Source of the DNA: Serratia nematodiphila DZ0503SBS1
Lineage (GTDB): Bacteria > Pseudomonadota > Gammaproteobacteria > Enterobacterales > Enterobacteriaceae
NCBI RefSeq assembly: GCF_000738675.1
Contig: NZ_JPUX01000001.1
Location: forward strand, 3,162,001 to 3,226,000
Direction of reading: 5' to 3'
Length of the DNA: 64,000 bases
Below, one piece after another: positions 9,968 through 20,764 of the stretch (position 1 is the stretch's first letter; every line of letters starts with the position of its first letter). The notes below the pieces were generated by a model. It made no database searches and had not been told where the DNA came from. It was given only the letters and a program-made list of their open reading frames with translations. The translations under genes and the position numbers were made by a program.

Positions 9968-10969
9968 ATGTCGTTAATGCTGAGCGTGATCGTCCCGATG
10001 CACAATGCGGGGGAATTATTGGAGCCTTTCCTGGCCTCGCTGTTGGCCCAGCGCGAGCAACGGTTGGAGGTGATCATCGTCAACGATGGTTCCACTGACG
10101 GTTCAGGAGAGATCGCGCACCGTTACGCGGCGGTACATCCGCATATTCGTGTGATCGATCAGGCCAATGCCGGTGTTTCTAACGCGCGTAATGCCGGGCT
10201 TGCCATTGCCCAAGGCAAATATGTGGCGTTTCCCGATGCCGACGACTTGCTGGCGCCGGAGATGTATTCCACGCTGCTGGAACAGGCGGAAAAACACCAA
10301 TTAGACGTGATGCAATGTAATGGCGAGCGCTATTTCACCAGCCAAGATGAATTGCAGCCGATTTTTCCCGAGGCGCGTTTGCGTACCACCGATGTTATCA
10401 GTGGCGTGCAGTGGTTTGAACGTGCGCTGAAATCGCGAAAGTTTATTCACGTTGTATGGCTGGCAATATATCGCCTCGACTTTATTCGCCAGCATCGGCT
10501 TTATTTCGAGCCGGGGTTACATCACCAGGATATTCCCTGGACGACAGAAGTCATGTTTAATGCCAAACGGGTCAAATATTTAAGTACGCCGCTGTACCGT
10601 CAACGGGTGCACGACAAGTCGATCAGTAATCGTCGGCGCATCGGTAAGGCGAACGTGGAGTATCAACGCCACTATATGAAAATCGTCGAAATGCTGGAGC
10701 GGCTCAACCAGCGCTATGCGGGCACTATCGTCATTCGTCCGGCTTTCCATTGGCAAATCACCCGCGAAGCGCTGGGCATTTGCCACAGCATTCGTCGCGA
10801 ACCGGAACCGGCTGCTCAGAGTCAGATCACCGAAGAGTTCTATCAGCGCGGTATCGACAGAGCGATGTTCGCCAATGCGCGCGGCCTGAAGCAGGGGTGG
10901 CATGTCATGCTGTGGCGGCATCGCCTGAAGCAGTGGCGCAACGATAACGGCTGTTCGCAACCGGCCTGA
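9968..10969 (+). CDS. Family 2 glycosyltransferase, target unknown
   Basis: 333 residues. An N-terminal GT-A fold of the GT2 family: [21 protein letters not shown], then [12 protein letters not shown], then the metal-binding FPDADDLL at about residue 90, and an acidic/aromatic acceptor region ([15 protein letters not shown] near 180). No membrane segments, so a cytoplasmic enzyme that would add a sugar to a lipid-linked or LPS-type glycan. It separates pabB from yoaH, which are adjacent in E. coli, and has AT-rich upstream DNA, suggesting insertion. It stands alone; donor and acceptor cannot be read from the sequence. Confidence 0.85.
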   Translation: MSLMLSVIVPMHNAGELLEPFLASLLAQREQRLEVIIVNDGSTDGSGEIAHRYAAVHPHIRVIDQANAGVSNARNAGLAIAQGKYVAFPDADDLLAPEMYSTLLEQAEKHQLDVMQCNGERYFTSQDELQPIFPEARLRTTDVISGVQWFERALKSRKFIHVVWLAIYRLDFIRQHRLYFEPGLHHQDIPWTTEVMFNAKRVKYLSTPLYRQRVHDKSISNRRRIGKANVEYQRHYMKIVEMLERLNQRYAGTIVIRPAFHWQITREALGICHSIRREPEPAAQSQITEEFYQRGIDRAMFANARGLKQGWHVMLWRHRLKQWRNDNGCSQPA

Positions 10970-11039
10970 CGCACCAGACGTTGGGATCCGCCGCTTTAGC
11001 GCGTATACTCCTTCTCCCTTTTGCCGGAGAGAACGACAC

Positions 11040-11279
11040 ATGCATGCAGGTATGCCATTACTGAATCACGCGGAGCAGCAGGAAGCGGCGGATCGCATCC
11101 ATCAACTGATGGAGCAGGGCATGAGCAGCGGTGAGGCCATTGCTCGCGTTGCGCAGGAAATTCGCGAGAAGCATCAGGGTGCTCAGGTTGCGGTATTGTT
11201 CGATGACGAAGACGAGCAACATGAGGCCGCACCGGAGGCGTCGCGGGATGACGATGCTGAAGAAGACGAAGACTATTGA
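11040..11279 (+). CDS. yoaH: UPF0181 family protein YoaH
   Basis: 79 residues, matching E. coli YoaH (59) over MPLLNH...[17 protein letters not shown], plus an extra very acidic tail (EEDEDY). Cytoplasmic; function unknown. The start at ATGCATGCAGG aligns with the family N-terminus. Confidence 0.88.
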   Translation: MHAGMPLLNHAEQQEAADRIHQLMEQGMSSGEAIARVAQEIREKHQGAQVAVLFDDEDEQHEAAPEASRDDDAEEDEDY

Positions 11280-11285
11280 CGTTAT

Positions 11286-11307
11286 CGGGGCCGCGCAAGC
11301 GGCCCCG
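11286..11307. terminator. Hairpin between convergent yoaH and purT
   Basis: CGGGGCCGC and GCGGCCCCG form a perfect 9-bp stem with loop GCAA. There is no clear T tract on either side, so this is a weak intrinsic terminator or an RNA-stabilising end. Confidence 0.55.
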
Positions 11308-11313
11308 TGAGTA

Positions 11314-12492
11314 TCAGCCGTTGACCGTCACGGCGGCGGCGGCTTGTTTCGCTTGCTCCACCGCCAGTTCCGTCGTGTTGGCCGTCGCCAGCGCTACGCC
11401 CAGACGACGTTGCCCGGCGATCTCCGGTTTGCCGAACAGGCGCAGCTGGTTGTGCCCGCGCAGCGCATTTTCCAGTCCGCTGAAACGCACATCGCTGCTG
11501 GTGAGCTGCGGCAGGATCACCGCCGAAGCGGAAGGGCCGAACTGGCGGATGGCGCCAATCGGCAACCCGAGAAACGCGCGAACGTGCAGGGCGAACTCGG
11601 ACAGATCCTGTGAGATCAACGTAACCATGCCGGTATCGTGCGGCCGCGGAGACACTTCGCTGAAGATCACATCGTCGCCGCAGACGAACAGCTCCACGCC
11701 GAACAGGCCGAATCCGCCCAGGGCTTTCACCACCTTCTCCGCAATAGCCTGAGCACGGCTCAACGCCGTGGCTGACATGCGCTGCGGTTGCCAGGATTCG
11801 CGATAATCTCCGTCTTCCTGACGATGGCCGATCGGCTCGCAGAAATGTACGCCGTCCACGGCGCTGATGGTCAGCAACGTAATTTCAAAATCAAATCTTA
11901 CCAACCCTTCGACGATCACCCGGCCGCCGCCGGCACGTCCACCCTGTTGCGCGTAATCCCAGGCGCTTTGCAGCTGCTCAGGCGCGCGGATCAGGCTTTG
12001 TCCTTTGCCGGAAGAACTCATCACCGGTTTGACGATGCACGGATAGCCGATGTGCTCGACCGCCTGCCGGAAAGCCGCTTCGCTGTCGGCAAAGCGATAG
12101 CTGGAGGTAGGCAGGCCAAGTTCTTCCGCCGCCAGACGGCGGATGCCTTCGCGGTTCATGGTCAGGCGCGTGGCTTCGGCGCAGGGCACCACGCGTTGGC
12201 CCTGACGTTCAAGTTCCACCAGCATGGCGGTGGCGATCGCTTCGATTTCGGGAACGATATAGTCCGGCCGCTCTTGTTCGATAACGGCTTTCAACGCGTC
12301 ACCGTCCAGCATATTGATGACGTGACTGCGGTGCGCCACATGCATGGCGGGGGCGTCGGCATAGCGATCGACGGCGATCACTTCCAGACCGAGGCGCTGG
12401 CATTCAATGGCGACTTCTTTACCCAGCTCCCCGGAGCCGAGCAACATAACGCGGGTGGCGGAAGGGCGCAGGCCGGTTCCAATCGTTAACAT
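11314..12492 (-). CDS. purT: Formate-dependent phosphoribosylglycinamide formyltransferase PurT
   Basis: 392 residues, ATP-grasp fold. It formylates GAR using formate and ATP, an alternative to PurN in purine synthesis. The N-terminal domain starts with [20 protein letters not shown]; the ATP-grasp core has [46 protein letters not shown]. Length equals E. coli PurT. A PurR operator lies 57 bp upstream of the start, so purine repression is expected. Confidence 0.97.
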   Translation of the reverse strand: MLTIGTGLRPSATRVMLLGSGELGKEVAIECQRLGLEVIAVDRYADAPAMHVAHRSHVINMLDGDALKAVIEQERPDYIVPEIEAIATAMLVELERQGQRVVPCAEATRLTMNREGIRRLAAEELGLPTSSYRFADSEAAFRQAVEHIGYPCIVKPVMSSSGKGQSLIRAPEQLQSAWDYAQQGGRAGGGRVIVEGLVRFDFEITLLTISAVDGVHFCEPIGHRQEDGDYRESWQPQRMSATALSRAQAIAEKVVKALGGFGLFGVELFVCGDDVIFSEVSPRPHDTGMVTLISQDLSEFALHVRAFLGLPIGAIRQFGPSASAVILPQLTSSDVRFSGLENALRGHNQLRLFGKPEIAGQRRLGVALATANTTELAVEQAKQAAAAVTVNG

Positions 12493-12548
12493 AGTTTCGT
12501 ACCTGGATTGGTGAAAGTAAGCGGATTGATGATCGGCGGGCAGTATAT

Positions 12549-12564
12549 ACGAAAACGATTGCGT
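12549..12564 (-). promoter_or_regulatory. PurR operator of purT
   Basis: The reverse strand reads ACGCAATCGTTTTCGT, one change from the PurR consensus ACGCAAACGTTTTCGT. It lies upstream of purT, a PurR-regulon gene in E. coli. Confidence 0.88.
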
Positions 12565-12738
12565 TCACAGCCGCCGCGCCAGGTTTGTTGCTAACTTACT
12601 GTTTTTATAACAAGCAGAAATATTTGCCCTGCCTGGGCGATTGTGCGTTAATAAGCGACGGCGAAAGAAGGCCTATATATAGCAAGGTTTTCGCGTCTCG
12701 TGCCGTCAAGGCAGGTTTATCAAGTAAAGGAAACACAA

Positions 12739-12948
12739 ATGAGCAAGATCACTGGTCACGTTAAATGGTTCAACGAAAGCAAAGGTTTCGGCTTCATCAC
12801 GCCTGCCGACGGCTCTAAAGACGTTTTCGTTCATTTTTCCGCTATCGTTAGCGATGGTTTCAAGACTCTGGCTGAAGGCCAGCAGGTTGAATTCTCCATC
12901 CAGGACAGCCAACGTGGCCCAGCCGCAGCCAACGTCGTTGCGATTTAA
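12739..12948 (+). CDS. Cold-shock domain protein of the CspC/CspE type
   Basis: 69 residues, a single cold-shock OB fold. RNP1 (KGFGFI) and RNP2 (VFVHF) are intact: single-strand RNA/DNA binding and antitermination or mRNA stabilisation. It shares features of both E. coli CspE and CspC ([16 protein letters not shown]; ...[14 protein letters not shown]) but is not clearly either one, so no symbol is given. The start ATG has AAAGGA upstream. A 5' UTR of uncertain length and a strong terminator make it monocistronic. Confidence 0.93.
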   Translation: MSKITGHVKWFNESKGFGFITPADGSKDVFVHFSAIVSDGFKTLAEGQQVEFSIQDSQRGPAAANVVAI

Positions 12949-12964
12949 CGACTGAGCCGCCAAG

Positions 12965-12989
12965 AAACCCGCCGCCGGCGGGTTTTTTT
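12965..12989 (+). terminator. Terminator of the cold-shock gene
   Basis: AACCCGCC (12966-12973) pairs with GGCGGGTT (12977-12984), and the hairpin ends in seven T residues. Confidence 0.92.
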
Positions 12990-13095
12990 ATGCCCGCTGC
13001 CCGTAACGCCGCCCATCTCTGTTATCATTTACCGCTGATTCGGCGCCAACCTGCGGGCGCGCCGCCATTCCATTCGTCATATAAGAGTTATCGCC

Positions 13096-14478
13096 GTGAG
13101 CACAGTTTCTTTTTCTTCCCTGCCTCTGCCAGCCGAACAGTTGGCCAACCTCAACGAACTGGGGTACGCCAAAATGACGCCGGTGCAGGCCGCCGCGTTG
13201 CCCGCTATCCTGCAAGGGCGAGACGTGCGCGCCAAGGCGAAAACCGGCAGCGGCAAAACGGCGGCATTCGGCATTGGCTTGCTGAATAACATCGTCGTTA
13301 CTCAGGTTGCCACGCAGGCGCTGGTGCTCTGTCCCACTCGCGAGTTGGCCGATCAGGTGAGCAAAGAGCTGCGTCGCCTGGCGCGTTTCACGCAAAACAT
13401 CAAAATTCTGACGCTGTGCGGTGGCCAACCGATGGGGCCGCAGCTCGACTCGCTGGTGCACGCGCCACACATCGTGGTGGGGACGCCGGGGCGCATTCAG
13501 GAGCATCTGCGCAAGAAAACGCTGCTGCTGGACGAGCTGAAGGTGTTGGTGCTGGATGAGGCCGACCGCATGTTGGATATGGGTTTCGCTGACGATATCG
13601 ACGATGTGATCAGCTACACGCCGCCGCAGCGTCAGACGCTGTTGTTTTCCGCCACTTATCCGGCGGGCATCGAACGCATCAGCGAGCGTGTTCAGCGTCA
13701 GCCGCTGAGCGTCGAAGTGGACGATGACGAAGCGCAGACCGCTATCGAACAACGCTTTTATGAGACTACGCGCGAGCAGCGTCCGGCGCTCCTGGTGTCG
13801 GCCATTCGCTACCATCAACCCGCGTCCTGCGTGGTGTTCTGCAATACCAAGCGCGATTGTCAGACAGTGCTTGAGGCCCTGGAGGCCCGCGGCATCAGCG
13901 CGCTGGCGCTGCATGGCGATCTGGAGCAGCGCGACCGCGATCAGGTGTTGGTGCGCTTCGCCAATCGCAGTTGCCGAGTGTTGGTGGCGACCGACGTCGC
14001 CGCTCGCGGGCTGGACATCAAAGAGCTGGAGCTGGTGGTTAACTACGAACTGGCGTTCGATCCCGAAGTGCATGTGCACCGTATCGGCCGCACCGGCCGC
14101 GCCGGCATGAGCGGGCTGGCGATCAGCCTGTGCACGCCGCAGGAGATGGCGCGGGCGCATGCGATTGAAGACTACCTGCAGATGACCGTCGATTGGGCGC
14201 CGGTGTCCGAGCTGAGCGGGGCGGCCAACGGCTCGCTGGAGGCAGAGATGGTGACGCTGTGCATCGACGGCGGCCGCAAGGCGAAGATCCGTCCCGGCGA
14301 TATCCTTGGCGCGCTGACCGGCGATGCCGGGCTGACGGCGGCGGAAGTGGGCAAGATCGACATGTTCCCGGTGCATGCCTACGTCGCGATCCGTAAAGCC
14401 AGCGCGCGCAAGGCGTTGCAACAGCTGCAACAGGGCAAAATCAAAGGCAAGAGCTGCAAGGTGCGGCTGCTGAAATAA
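13096..14478 (+). CDS. dbpA: DEAD-box ATP-dependent RNA helicase DbpA
   Basis: 460 residues. It remodels 23S rRNA around hairpin 92 during 50S subunit assembly. Motifs in order: Q motif (GYAKMTPVQ), I (AKTGSGKT), Ia (PTRELADQ), Ib (TPGR), II (DEAD), III (SAT), V (VATDVAARGLDI), VI (HRIGRTGRAG), then the C-terminal RNA-recognition domain (about 385-460) that confers 23S specificity. The start is GTG, aligning with the E. coli N-terminus. Confidence 0.96.
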   Translation: MSTVSFSSLPLPAEQLANLNELGYAKMTPVQAAALPAILQGRDVRAKAKTGSGKTAAFGIGLLNNIVVTQVATQALVLCPTRELADQVSKELRRLARFTQNIKILTLCGGQPMGPQLDSLVHAPHIVVGTPGRIQEHLRKKTLLLDELKVLVLDEADRMLDMGFADDIDDVISYTPPQRQTLLFSATYPAGIERISERVQRQPLSVEVDDDEAQTAIEQRFYETTREQRPALLVSAIRYHQPASCVVFCNTKRDCQTVLEALEARGISALALHGDLEQRDRDQVLVRFANRSCRVLVATDVAARGLDIKELELVVNYELAFDPEVHVHRIGRTGRAGMSGLAISLCTPQEMARAHAIEDYLQMTVDWAPVSELSGAANGSLEAEMVTLCIDGGRKAKIRPGDILGALTGDAGLTAAEVGKIDMFPVHAYVAIRKASARKALQQLQQGKIKGKSCKVRLLK

Positions 14479-14522
14479 GCCGAAGGCGGGCGGCGGTTTG
14501 CCCTCCCGCCATTATCTATTTA

Positions 14523-14542
14523 TACTGTATGTAATTACAGTT
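14523..14542 (+). promoter_or_regulatory. LexA box (SOS operator) of yebG
   Basis: TACTGTATGTAATTACAGTT: CTGT, eight bases, ACAG, close to the consensus, 24 bp before the yebG start. yebG is SOS-induced in E. coli. Confidence 0.9.
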
Positions 14543-14566
14543 ATTTGAGTATTTGAGGACGCACGC

Positions 14567-14890
14567 ATGGCGGTTGAAGTTAAATATGTGGTGGTGAGAA
14601 ACGGTGAGGAAAAAATGACTTTCGCGAGCAAGAAAGAAGCCGACGCCTACGACAAAATGCTGGATCTGGCGGATAACCTCGGAGAGTGGCTGCAACAGGC
14701 GCCGCTGAACCTGGACGACGAACAGCGCGAAGGGCTGAGCTTCTTCCTGGCAGAGAATAAAGATGCGCTGGGTCTGATTCTGCGCGGCGCTTCACCGGCG
14801 GAAACCCTCAAGAAACCGGCGGAAGCGAAAGCGAAAAAAGCGGCCTCTAACTCAAAAGAGGGATCTGCGTCAGAAAAGCAAGCGGCATAA
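14567..14890 (+). CDS. yebG: DNA-damage-inducible protein YebG
   Basis: 107 residues. The conserved N-terminal part (MAVEVKYVVVRNGEEKMTF, then KKEADAYDKMLD) matches E. coli YebG, an SOS protein of unclear mechanism. The C-terminus is a Lys/Ala/Ser-rich, probably disordered tail. A LexA box sits directly upstream. In E. coli it lies next to purT; here a cold-shock gene and dbpA are in between. Confidence 0.95.
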   Translation: MAVEVKYVVVRNGEEKMTFASKKEADAYDKMLDLADNLGEWLQQAPLNLDDEQREGLSFFLAENKDALGLILRGASPAETLKKPAEAKAKKAASNSKEGSASEKQAA

Positions 14891-14929
14891 TGACTTATGT
14901 TGCGGTGTTGTGATGAAAAAGGATCTAAA

Positions 14930-15238
14930 ATGAGCCGTGAAATAACTTTCTTCAGCCGCTTTGAGCAAGATATTCTGGCCGGGCGCAAAACCATCACCAT
15001 TCGGGATGCCAGTGAGTCGCACTTCGAACCGGGCGAGGTATTGCGCGTAAGCCGCAATGAAGACGGCGTATTTTTCTGCTTTATCGAAGTGCTGTCGGTA
15101 ACGCCGGTGCGCCTGGACGCGCTGACTGAACGCCACGCACAGCAGGAGAACATGTCGCTCGGCGAACTGAAGCAGGTGATCAAGGAAATCTATCCGGGCC
15201 TGGATTCGCTGTTTGTCATCGAGTTCGTCAAACGGTAA
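14930..15238 (+). CDS. yqfB: N4-acetylcytidine amidohydrolase, ASCH domain (YqfB)
   Basis: 102 residues, one ASCH domain. E. coli YqfB hydrolyses N4-acetylcytidine to cytidine and acetate. The signature [12 protein letters not shown] (Lys/Thr of the active site) and [13 protein letters not shown] are present. I choose the ATG at 14930, preceded by AAGGA, over an ATG 33 bases earlier because it aligns with the family. It follows yebG closely and may share its SOS-controlled transcript. Confidence 0.92.
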   Translation: MSREITFFSRFEQDILAGRKTITIRDASESHFEPGEVLRVSRNEDGVFFCFIEVLSVTPVRLDALTERHAQQENMSLGELKQVIKEIYPGLDSLFVIEFVKR

Positions 15239-15309
15239 ACCCTTTGCCGAAACCCTGTTGTGAGCCAGGGATGGGCGCCCGGATAGCGCTAATCACAACG
15301 GGAGGAGAT

Positions 15310-15669
15310 ATGAAAAAAACGGGTTTGGCTATCGCCTTGTTGGCCATGATGGGAGCATCGACTGCGGTGTGGGCGCAGGATCACGAGCAGCGCGCCGCCA
15401 AGGTGGGGCAGTGTGCGGGTCTGCAGCCGGCGGATATCGCCGCCCAGGTCAAGCGCGACTTCTTGCAGAACCGCATCACGCGCTGGGAATCGGACAAAAA
15501 GCTGCTGGGCACCGCCACCCCGATCGCCTGGGTCAGCCCGGATGCCATCACCGGCAAGGATCAGGTATGGCAGGTGCCGTTGACGGTGCGTGGCACCAAG
15601 GCAGATAAAACCTACAACGTGACGCTCAACTGCAACACCGGCGAGATCGCCTACAGCGCGCCGCAGTAA
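15310..15669 (+). CDS. yebF: Secreted protein YebF
   Basis: 119 residues (E. coli YebF 118). A signal peptide (MKKTGLAIALLAMMGASTAVWAQ) is followed by a small domain with two Cys (GQCAGL and LNCNTG) that form a disulfide in E. coli YebF, and family motifs AAQVKRDF and WQVPLTVRGTKAD. In E. coli it is exported to the medium through outer-membrane porins; a colicin-M immunity-like fold is known. GGAGG precedes the ATG. Confidence 0.93.
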   Translation: MKKTGLAIALLAMMGASTAVWAQDHEQRAAKVGQCAGLQPADIAAQVKRDFLQNRITRWESDKKLLGTATPIAWVSPDAITGKDQVWQVPLTVRGTKADKTYNVTLNCNTGEIAYSAPQ

Positions 15670-15684
15670 CGCTTTTTTGGCAAT

Positions 15685-15712
15685 AAAAAGCCCGCCTGGC
15701 GGCGGGCTTGAT
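15685..15712 (-). terminator. Terminator at the yebF/yceB junction
   Basis: AAGCCCGCC (15688-15696) pairs with GGCGGGCTT (15701-15709). The T run is on the yceB side (reverse strand), so it chiefly ends yceB. Confidence 0.85.
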
Positions 15713-15726
15713 GTCCCCAGACGGCG

Positions 15727-16290
15727 TCAGTCGCTGAACGGTATCACCAACTCACCCGGTTTCACTTCCAATCCCTTCGCCAGTTTTTTCGCCAGCGCTT
15801 CGGTTTTGCTGTTGTCAGGATTCAGCACATAAGCCGGTTTTTGGTCGAAGTAAGACTTCAGTGACTGGTTCAGATATGGCGTCAGCGCTTTCATCACCGT
15901 CTGCATTTTTTCCGGCTGCACGCTGTAATCGGTCAGTTCCATGTCTTTCAGGTAAATGGCGCCCTGTGCGCGGTCGTAAACCGGCTGCGCTTTCAGCGTC
16001 AGCTTCAGATCCGCGGTCTGCGGGCCGAGAATCGACGTGATGTTGACCTTGGCGTCGCCGGAAAGGGTGACTTTTCCCGGCTCGCTGCGGCCGATCTGGC
16101 TTTGCAGCTGCGTCAGCACGATGTTGGCGTCCACCAGGCCGGGCACGCCGATCTGCTTCTGATAGTCGTTATGTTTCTGCAGGTAATCATTCACTTCCTG
16201 CTCGCTCAGGGTGTACTGGGTCAGTTGATTGCAACCGGCCAATACGCCGGCGAACAGCAGGGCGGCTGCGCCCATCAGGATCTTCTTCAT
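15727..16290 (-). CDS. yceB: DUF1439 lipoprotein YceB
   Basis: 187 residues. Lipoprotein signal with lipobox LAGC (Cys20), then a DUF1439 domain (NQLTQYTLSEQEVNDYL ... KPGELVIPF) close to E. coli YceB. Probably anchored in the periplasm-facing leaflet; its tubular fold suggests binding of a hydrophobic ligand. GAGG precedes the ATG. The frame is open further upstream, but that would remove the signal peptide. Confidence 0.94.
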   Translation of the reverse strand: MKKILMGAAALLFAGVLAGCNQLTQYTLSEQEVNDYLQKHNDYQKQIGVPGLVDANIVLTQLQSQIGRSEPGKVTLSGDAKVNITSILGPQTADLKLTLKAQPVYDRAQGAIYLKDMELTDYSVQPEKMQTVMKALTPYLNQSLKSYFDQKPAYVLNPDNSKTEALAKKLAKGLEVKPGELVIPFSD

Positions 16291-16442
16291 TAATGCCTCA
16301 TTGCGACTGCTGGCGAAAAGTGCTGCAGATAATTGATTAATCATTATAAACGTTCCGCCTGCGCGTGAAAACGGCAGGCGGTGATGTGCAGAGGATAGTG
16401 CGCGCAAAAGCGGGCGACACCTATCGGATAACGCCGAAAGCG

Positions 16443-18083
16443 TCAGCTCCGCAATCGCAGCGCCAGGAGGATCACGCCGGCCAGGCAGGCCGCGGCCCCC
16501 AACAGCGGGAACAGCGGAATGCCCCACAACTGCAGTGAGGAGTGCATCAGATAAGGCGCCAGGCCCAGGGCGAAAGCGGCGGTGACAATGGCGATAGCCA
16601 GGGTGACGGCGGCGCGTTCCAGCGCTTTGCTCAACTGGCCGAGATTACTGACGTTGATATCGGCATTGAGCTGCCCGCGTTTTAGGCGGCGCACCAACAG
16701 CCGCAGGGTTTGCGGCAGTTCTTCCCCGGCGTCGAGCGCTTCCCCGCCCAGGGCCAACAACCGCTGGCGCACGGCGTCAGGGGCATAGCGTTGCAGCACC
16801 GTTTGTTGCAGCATCGGTTTGAGCGTGGCGACGATGTCAAAGGCTGGATCCAATCGGTGCAGCACGCCGTCGGCGGTGATTAACGCCTTGAACAGCAGCA
16901 CCAGATCGGGCGGCAGCGCCAACTGGTGTTCACGCGCCATCACCAGCAGGTCGGTCAGAGCCTTGCCCAACGTCAGGGTGGCGGCGGCCTGTTTGTCGAG
17001 AAAGTTTTGCGCCGCCAGCTCCAGATCCATCAGATCCAGCGGTTCGCTGTCCGACCAGGCGATCAGCGTGTTGACGATGCCTTCGGACTGACGATCGGCG
17101 ATGGCCTGCAGCAGCAGAAGCAACTGATTGCGCCGCCGCTCAGACAGTTGGCCCACCATGCCGAAGTCGATAAAGCCGACGCGGTCACCGCTCAGCGCCA
17201 TGACGTTGCCGGGGTGAGGATCGGCGTGATACAACCGATGCTCCAGCACCATGCTCATAAAGGCGCGCGCGCCGCGTTGCGCCAGCAGCGGGCCGTCAAA
17301 GCCCGCCGCCGCCAATTGCTGAGGGTTCTCCGGCGCGGTGCCGGGCAAGTACTCCTGCACTAACAGACGTGGAGACGACCATTGCCAATAGATTTTTGGC
17401 ACGACCACATCGGGTTCATGCGCGAACATCCCGGCGACGCGATCGCAGTTATGCCCTTCGTGAGTTAAATCCAGCTCATGATTGAGCGCCGTCGCCAGCG
17501 CTCTGACCATCTGCCGCGGCCGATAGCGTGCCAGCGTGGGGCTCTGCTGCTCCACGGTTTCCGCCAGCGAGGCCAGCAGCCGCAGATCGGCGTGGATGGT
17601 TTTCGCCAAACCGGGCCGCAGCACTTTCACCACTACCTGTTCGCCGCTGTGCAAGCGGGCGCGGTAAATTTGCGCCATCGACGCCGCGGCCAGCGGCGTG
17701 CGATCGAATTCGGCGAACAGCCGCTCGGGCTCATCGCCCAGGTCGGCAACGATCTGGGGTGCCAGCGTTTTCCATGGCAGCACCGCTGCCTGGCTGTGCA
17801 GGCGATCCAGTTCGTCGGTCCAGGCGGGATCCAGAAGATCAGAACGCGTGGCCAGGATCTGGCCGAATTTGACGAAGGTCGGGCCCAGCGCCTCGAGCGC
17901 TTCGCGCAGCCGCTCGGGCAGGGTTTGTGCGTCCTGTTGGGCGGATCCAGCGCGGGCGCCGCGCAGCAAAGCCCCCAGGCCCAGCAGACGCAGAACGTCT
18001 TGCAGGCCGTAACGAATCAGAACGGAGGTAATTTCCTTCAGCCGCGCCCGATCGCGAGCGGTGGCGAGCACCATTTTCAGCAT
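16443..18083 (-). CDS. ABC1/UbiB-like atypical kinase family protein (not canonical UbiB)
   Basis: 546 residues. The ABC1 kinase-like domain spans about 60-430 with the family's special motifs: FVKFGQ (KxGQ), PLAAASMAQIYRA (Ala-rich loop in place of a P-loop), VVKVLRP (Lys), ELDLTHEGHN, HADPHPGN and FIDFGM. Two C-terminal membrane helices (about 490-545) follow. UbiB/COQ8 relatives support isoprenoid-lipid (ubiquinone) metabolism through ATPase activity. It sits between yceB and grxB, which are neighbours in E. coli, so it is an extra gene and probably a paralogue of the ubiquinone-operon ubiB. Its substrate is unknown. Confidence 0.85.
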   Translation of the reverse strand: MLKMVLATARDRARLKEITSVLIRYGLQDVLRLLGLGALLRGARAGSAQQDAQTLPERLREALEALGPTFVKFGQILATRSDLLDPAWTDELDRLHSQAAVLPWKTLAPQIVADLGDEPERLFAEFDRTPLAAASMAQIYRARLHSGEQVVVKVLRPGLAKTIHADLRLLASLAETVEQQSPTLARYRPRQMVRALATALNHELDLTHEGHNCDRVAGMFAHEPDVVVPKIYWQWSSPRLLVQEYLPGTAPENPQQLAAAGFDGPLLAQRGARAFMSMVLEHRLYHADPHPGNVMALSGDRVGFIDFGMVGQLSERRRNQLLLLLQAIADRQSEGIVNTLIAWSDSEPLDLMDLELAAQNFLDKQAAATLTLGKALTDLLVMAREHQLALPPDLVLLFKALITADGVLHRLDPAFDIVATLKPMLQQTVLQRYAPDAVRQRLLALGGEALDAGEELPQTLRLLVRRLKRGQLNADINVSNLGQLSKALERAAVTLAIAIVTAAFALGLAPYLMHSSLQLWGIPLFPLLGAAACLAGVILLALRLRS

Positions 18084-18115
18084 CAGTACGCCCTATCCTT
18101 TGGGTTATTCAAACG

Positions 18116-18763
18116 TTATTGTTCCATGTCCAGCAGCAACGGCACCTCGCAGCGCTGCGCCATGCGGTTGCGGTAGGTTTCCACGTTCTCCGGCAGCGCG
18201 ACCCCGGCGACGATCGACAACGAGCGCAGCAGCGGGAACAGGTGGATATCGTCCTCGGACAGCTCGCCGTTTACCGCTTCGGCGGAGACGATCAGCGGTG
18301 ACAGGGTTTGCAGATCGGCCTCCAGCTGGGCGATCAGATCGGCGCTGTTGGCGAGATGCTCGGCGAAATCACCGATTGACGCCTGCTTTTTATCGATAAA
18401 ATAACGGCGGGCGCTGTCGGTGGCGAACTCTTCGAAATCGGCATGCGCAATACGCGGCAACAGCAATTTTGCGCTGTACCCGCCGACCCGCTGCAGCCAC
18501 TCGGCAATGGCCGGGTTGGTGCGGCCGGTCAGCACCGGCTTGCCGTCCAGGTTATCGACATAGCGCACGATATCCAGGCTTTCCGGCATCGCTTCGCCGT
18601 TGTCTTTGACCAGGATAGGCACCATTTTTTGGCCGATCAGGTTGAACGGAGTCGTCTCATCGTCGTTGAGCAACGTGACCAGACGAATCGGCAGACGTTT
18701 CAGGCCAAAAATCATGCGGGCTTTAACGCAGAATGGGCAATGATCGTAAATGAACAGTTTCAT
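18116..18763 (-). CDS. grxB: Glutaredoxin 2 (GrxB)
   Basis: 215 residues. A thioredoxin-fold N-terminal domain with the redox motif CPFC at residues 9-12 and a cis-Pro (MVPIL), followed by an all-helical C-terminal domain, the GST-like arrangement unique to Grx2. It reduces protein disulfides and glutathione mixed disulfides. In E. coli it lies between yceB and mdtH; here each gap has an added gene. Confidence 0.97.
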   Translation of the reverse strand: MKLFIYDHCPFCVKARMIFGLKRLPIRLVTLLNDDETTPFNLIGQKMVPILVKDNGEAMPESLDIVRYVDNLDGKPVLTGRTNPAIAEWLQRVGGYSAKLLLPRIAHADFEEFATDSARRYFIDKKQASIGDFAEHLANSADLIAQLEADLQTLSPLIVSAEAVNGELSEDDIHLFPLLRSLSIVAGVALPENVETYRNRMAQRCEVPLLLDMEQ

Positions 18764-18890
18764 GCTTGCTCCGGGTTGTCAGGTTTTAACAGCAATAGTT
18801 ACCACAGCTTATCGAGGCTGTCTTGACGTGCGTGTGTTGGATGGTGCGTTATTGCGATATTGCCCACGCACCGGCGCGGGCTAGGGGGCG

Positions 18891-19139
18891 TTATTTCTTG
18901 GCCGGTACCGAGTTGAGCACATCGATCAGGTGAATGCGAGCTTCTTCCAGGTCGATTTTGTCACGTTCGTTGGCGGCGGTGACGACCTGCAGCTGTTTGA
19001 TAATATCGTTTTTCAGGCCGGCGTCGCTGGCGAGGATATGGGCCAGAGCCTTTTCCACCAGGGTGGAACGCGCATAAATCATGCGCAAGTTCAGTATCAT
19101 ATGTTCGAGTAGTTGCGGTAATTTTGCTTCTTCACTCAT
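18891..19139 (-). CDS. Small helical protein of unknown function
   Basis: 82 residues, starting MSEEAKLPQLLEHM and ending VLNSVPAKK. AGGAG lies nine bases before the ATG, which supports real translation. It looks all-helical and amphipathic (ILNLRMIYARSTLVEKALAHI, then DIIKQLQVVTAANERDKI), soluble, with no Cys, signal or membrane segment. I do not recognise the family. It lies in the grxB-mdtH gap, on the same strand, with 73 bp to mdtH and 127 bp to grxB, so it may be cotranscribed with mdtH. Confidence 0.75.
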   Translation of the reverse strand: MSEEAKLPQLLEHMILNLRMIYARSTLVEKALAHILASDAGLKNDIIKQLQVVTAANERDKIDLEEARIHLIDVLNSVPAKK

Positions 19140-19212
19140 GCCGACGGGCTCCTGTGGGGGTTTTTACTAACAGGATAGCAGCTGTTGCCGATTCGGCCGG
19201 ATTTGTATGGCG

Positions 19213-20764
<1,552 letters not shown>

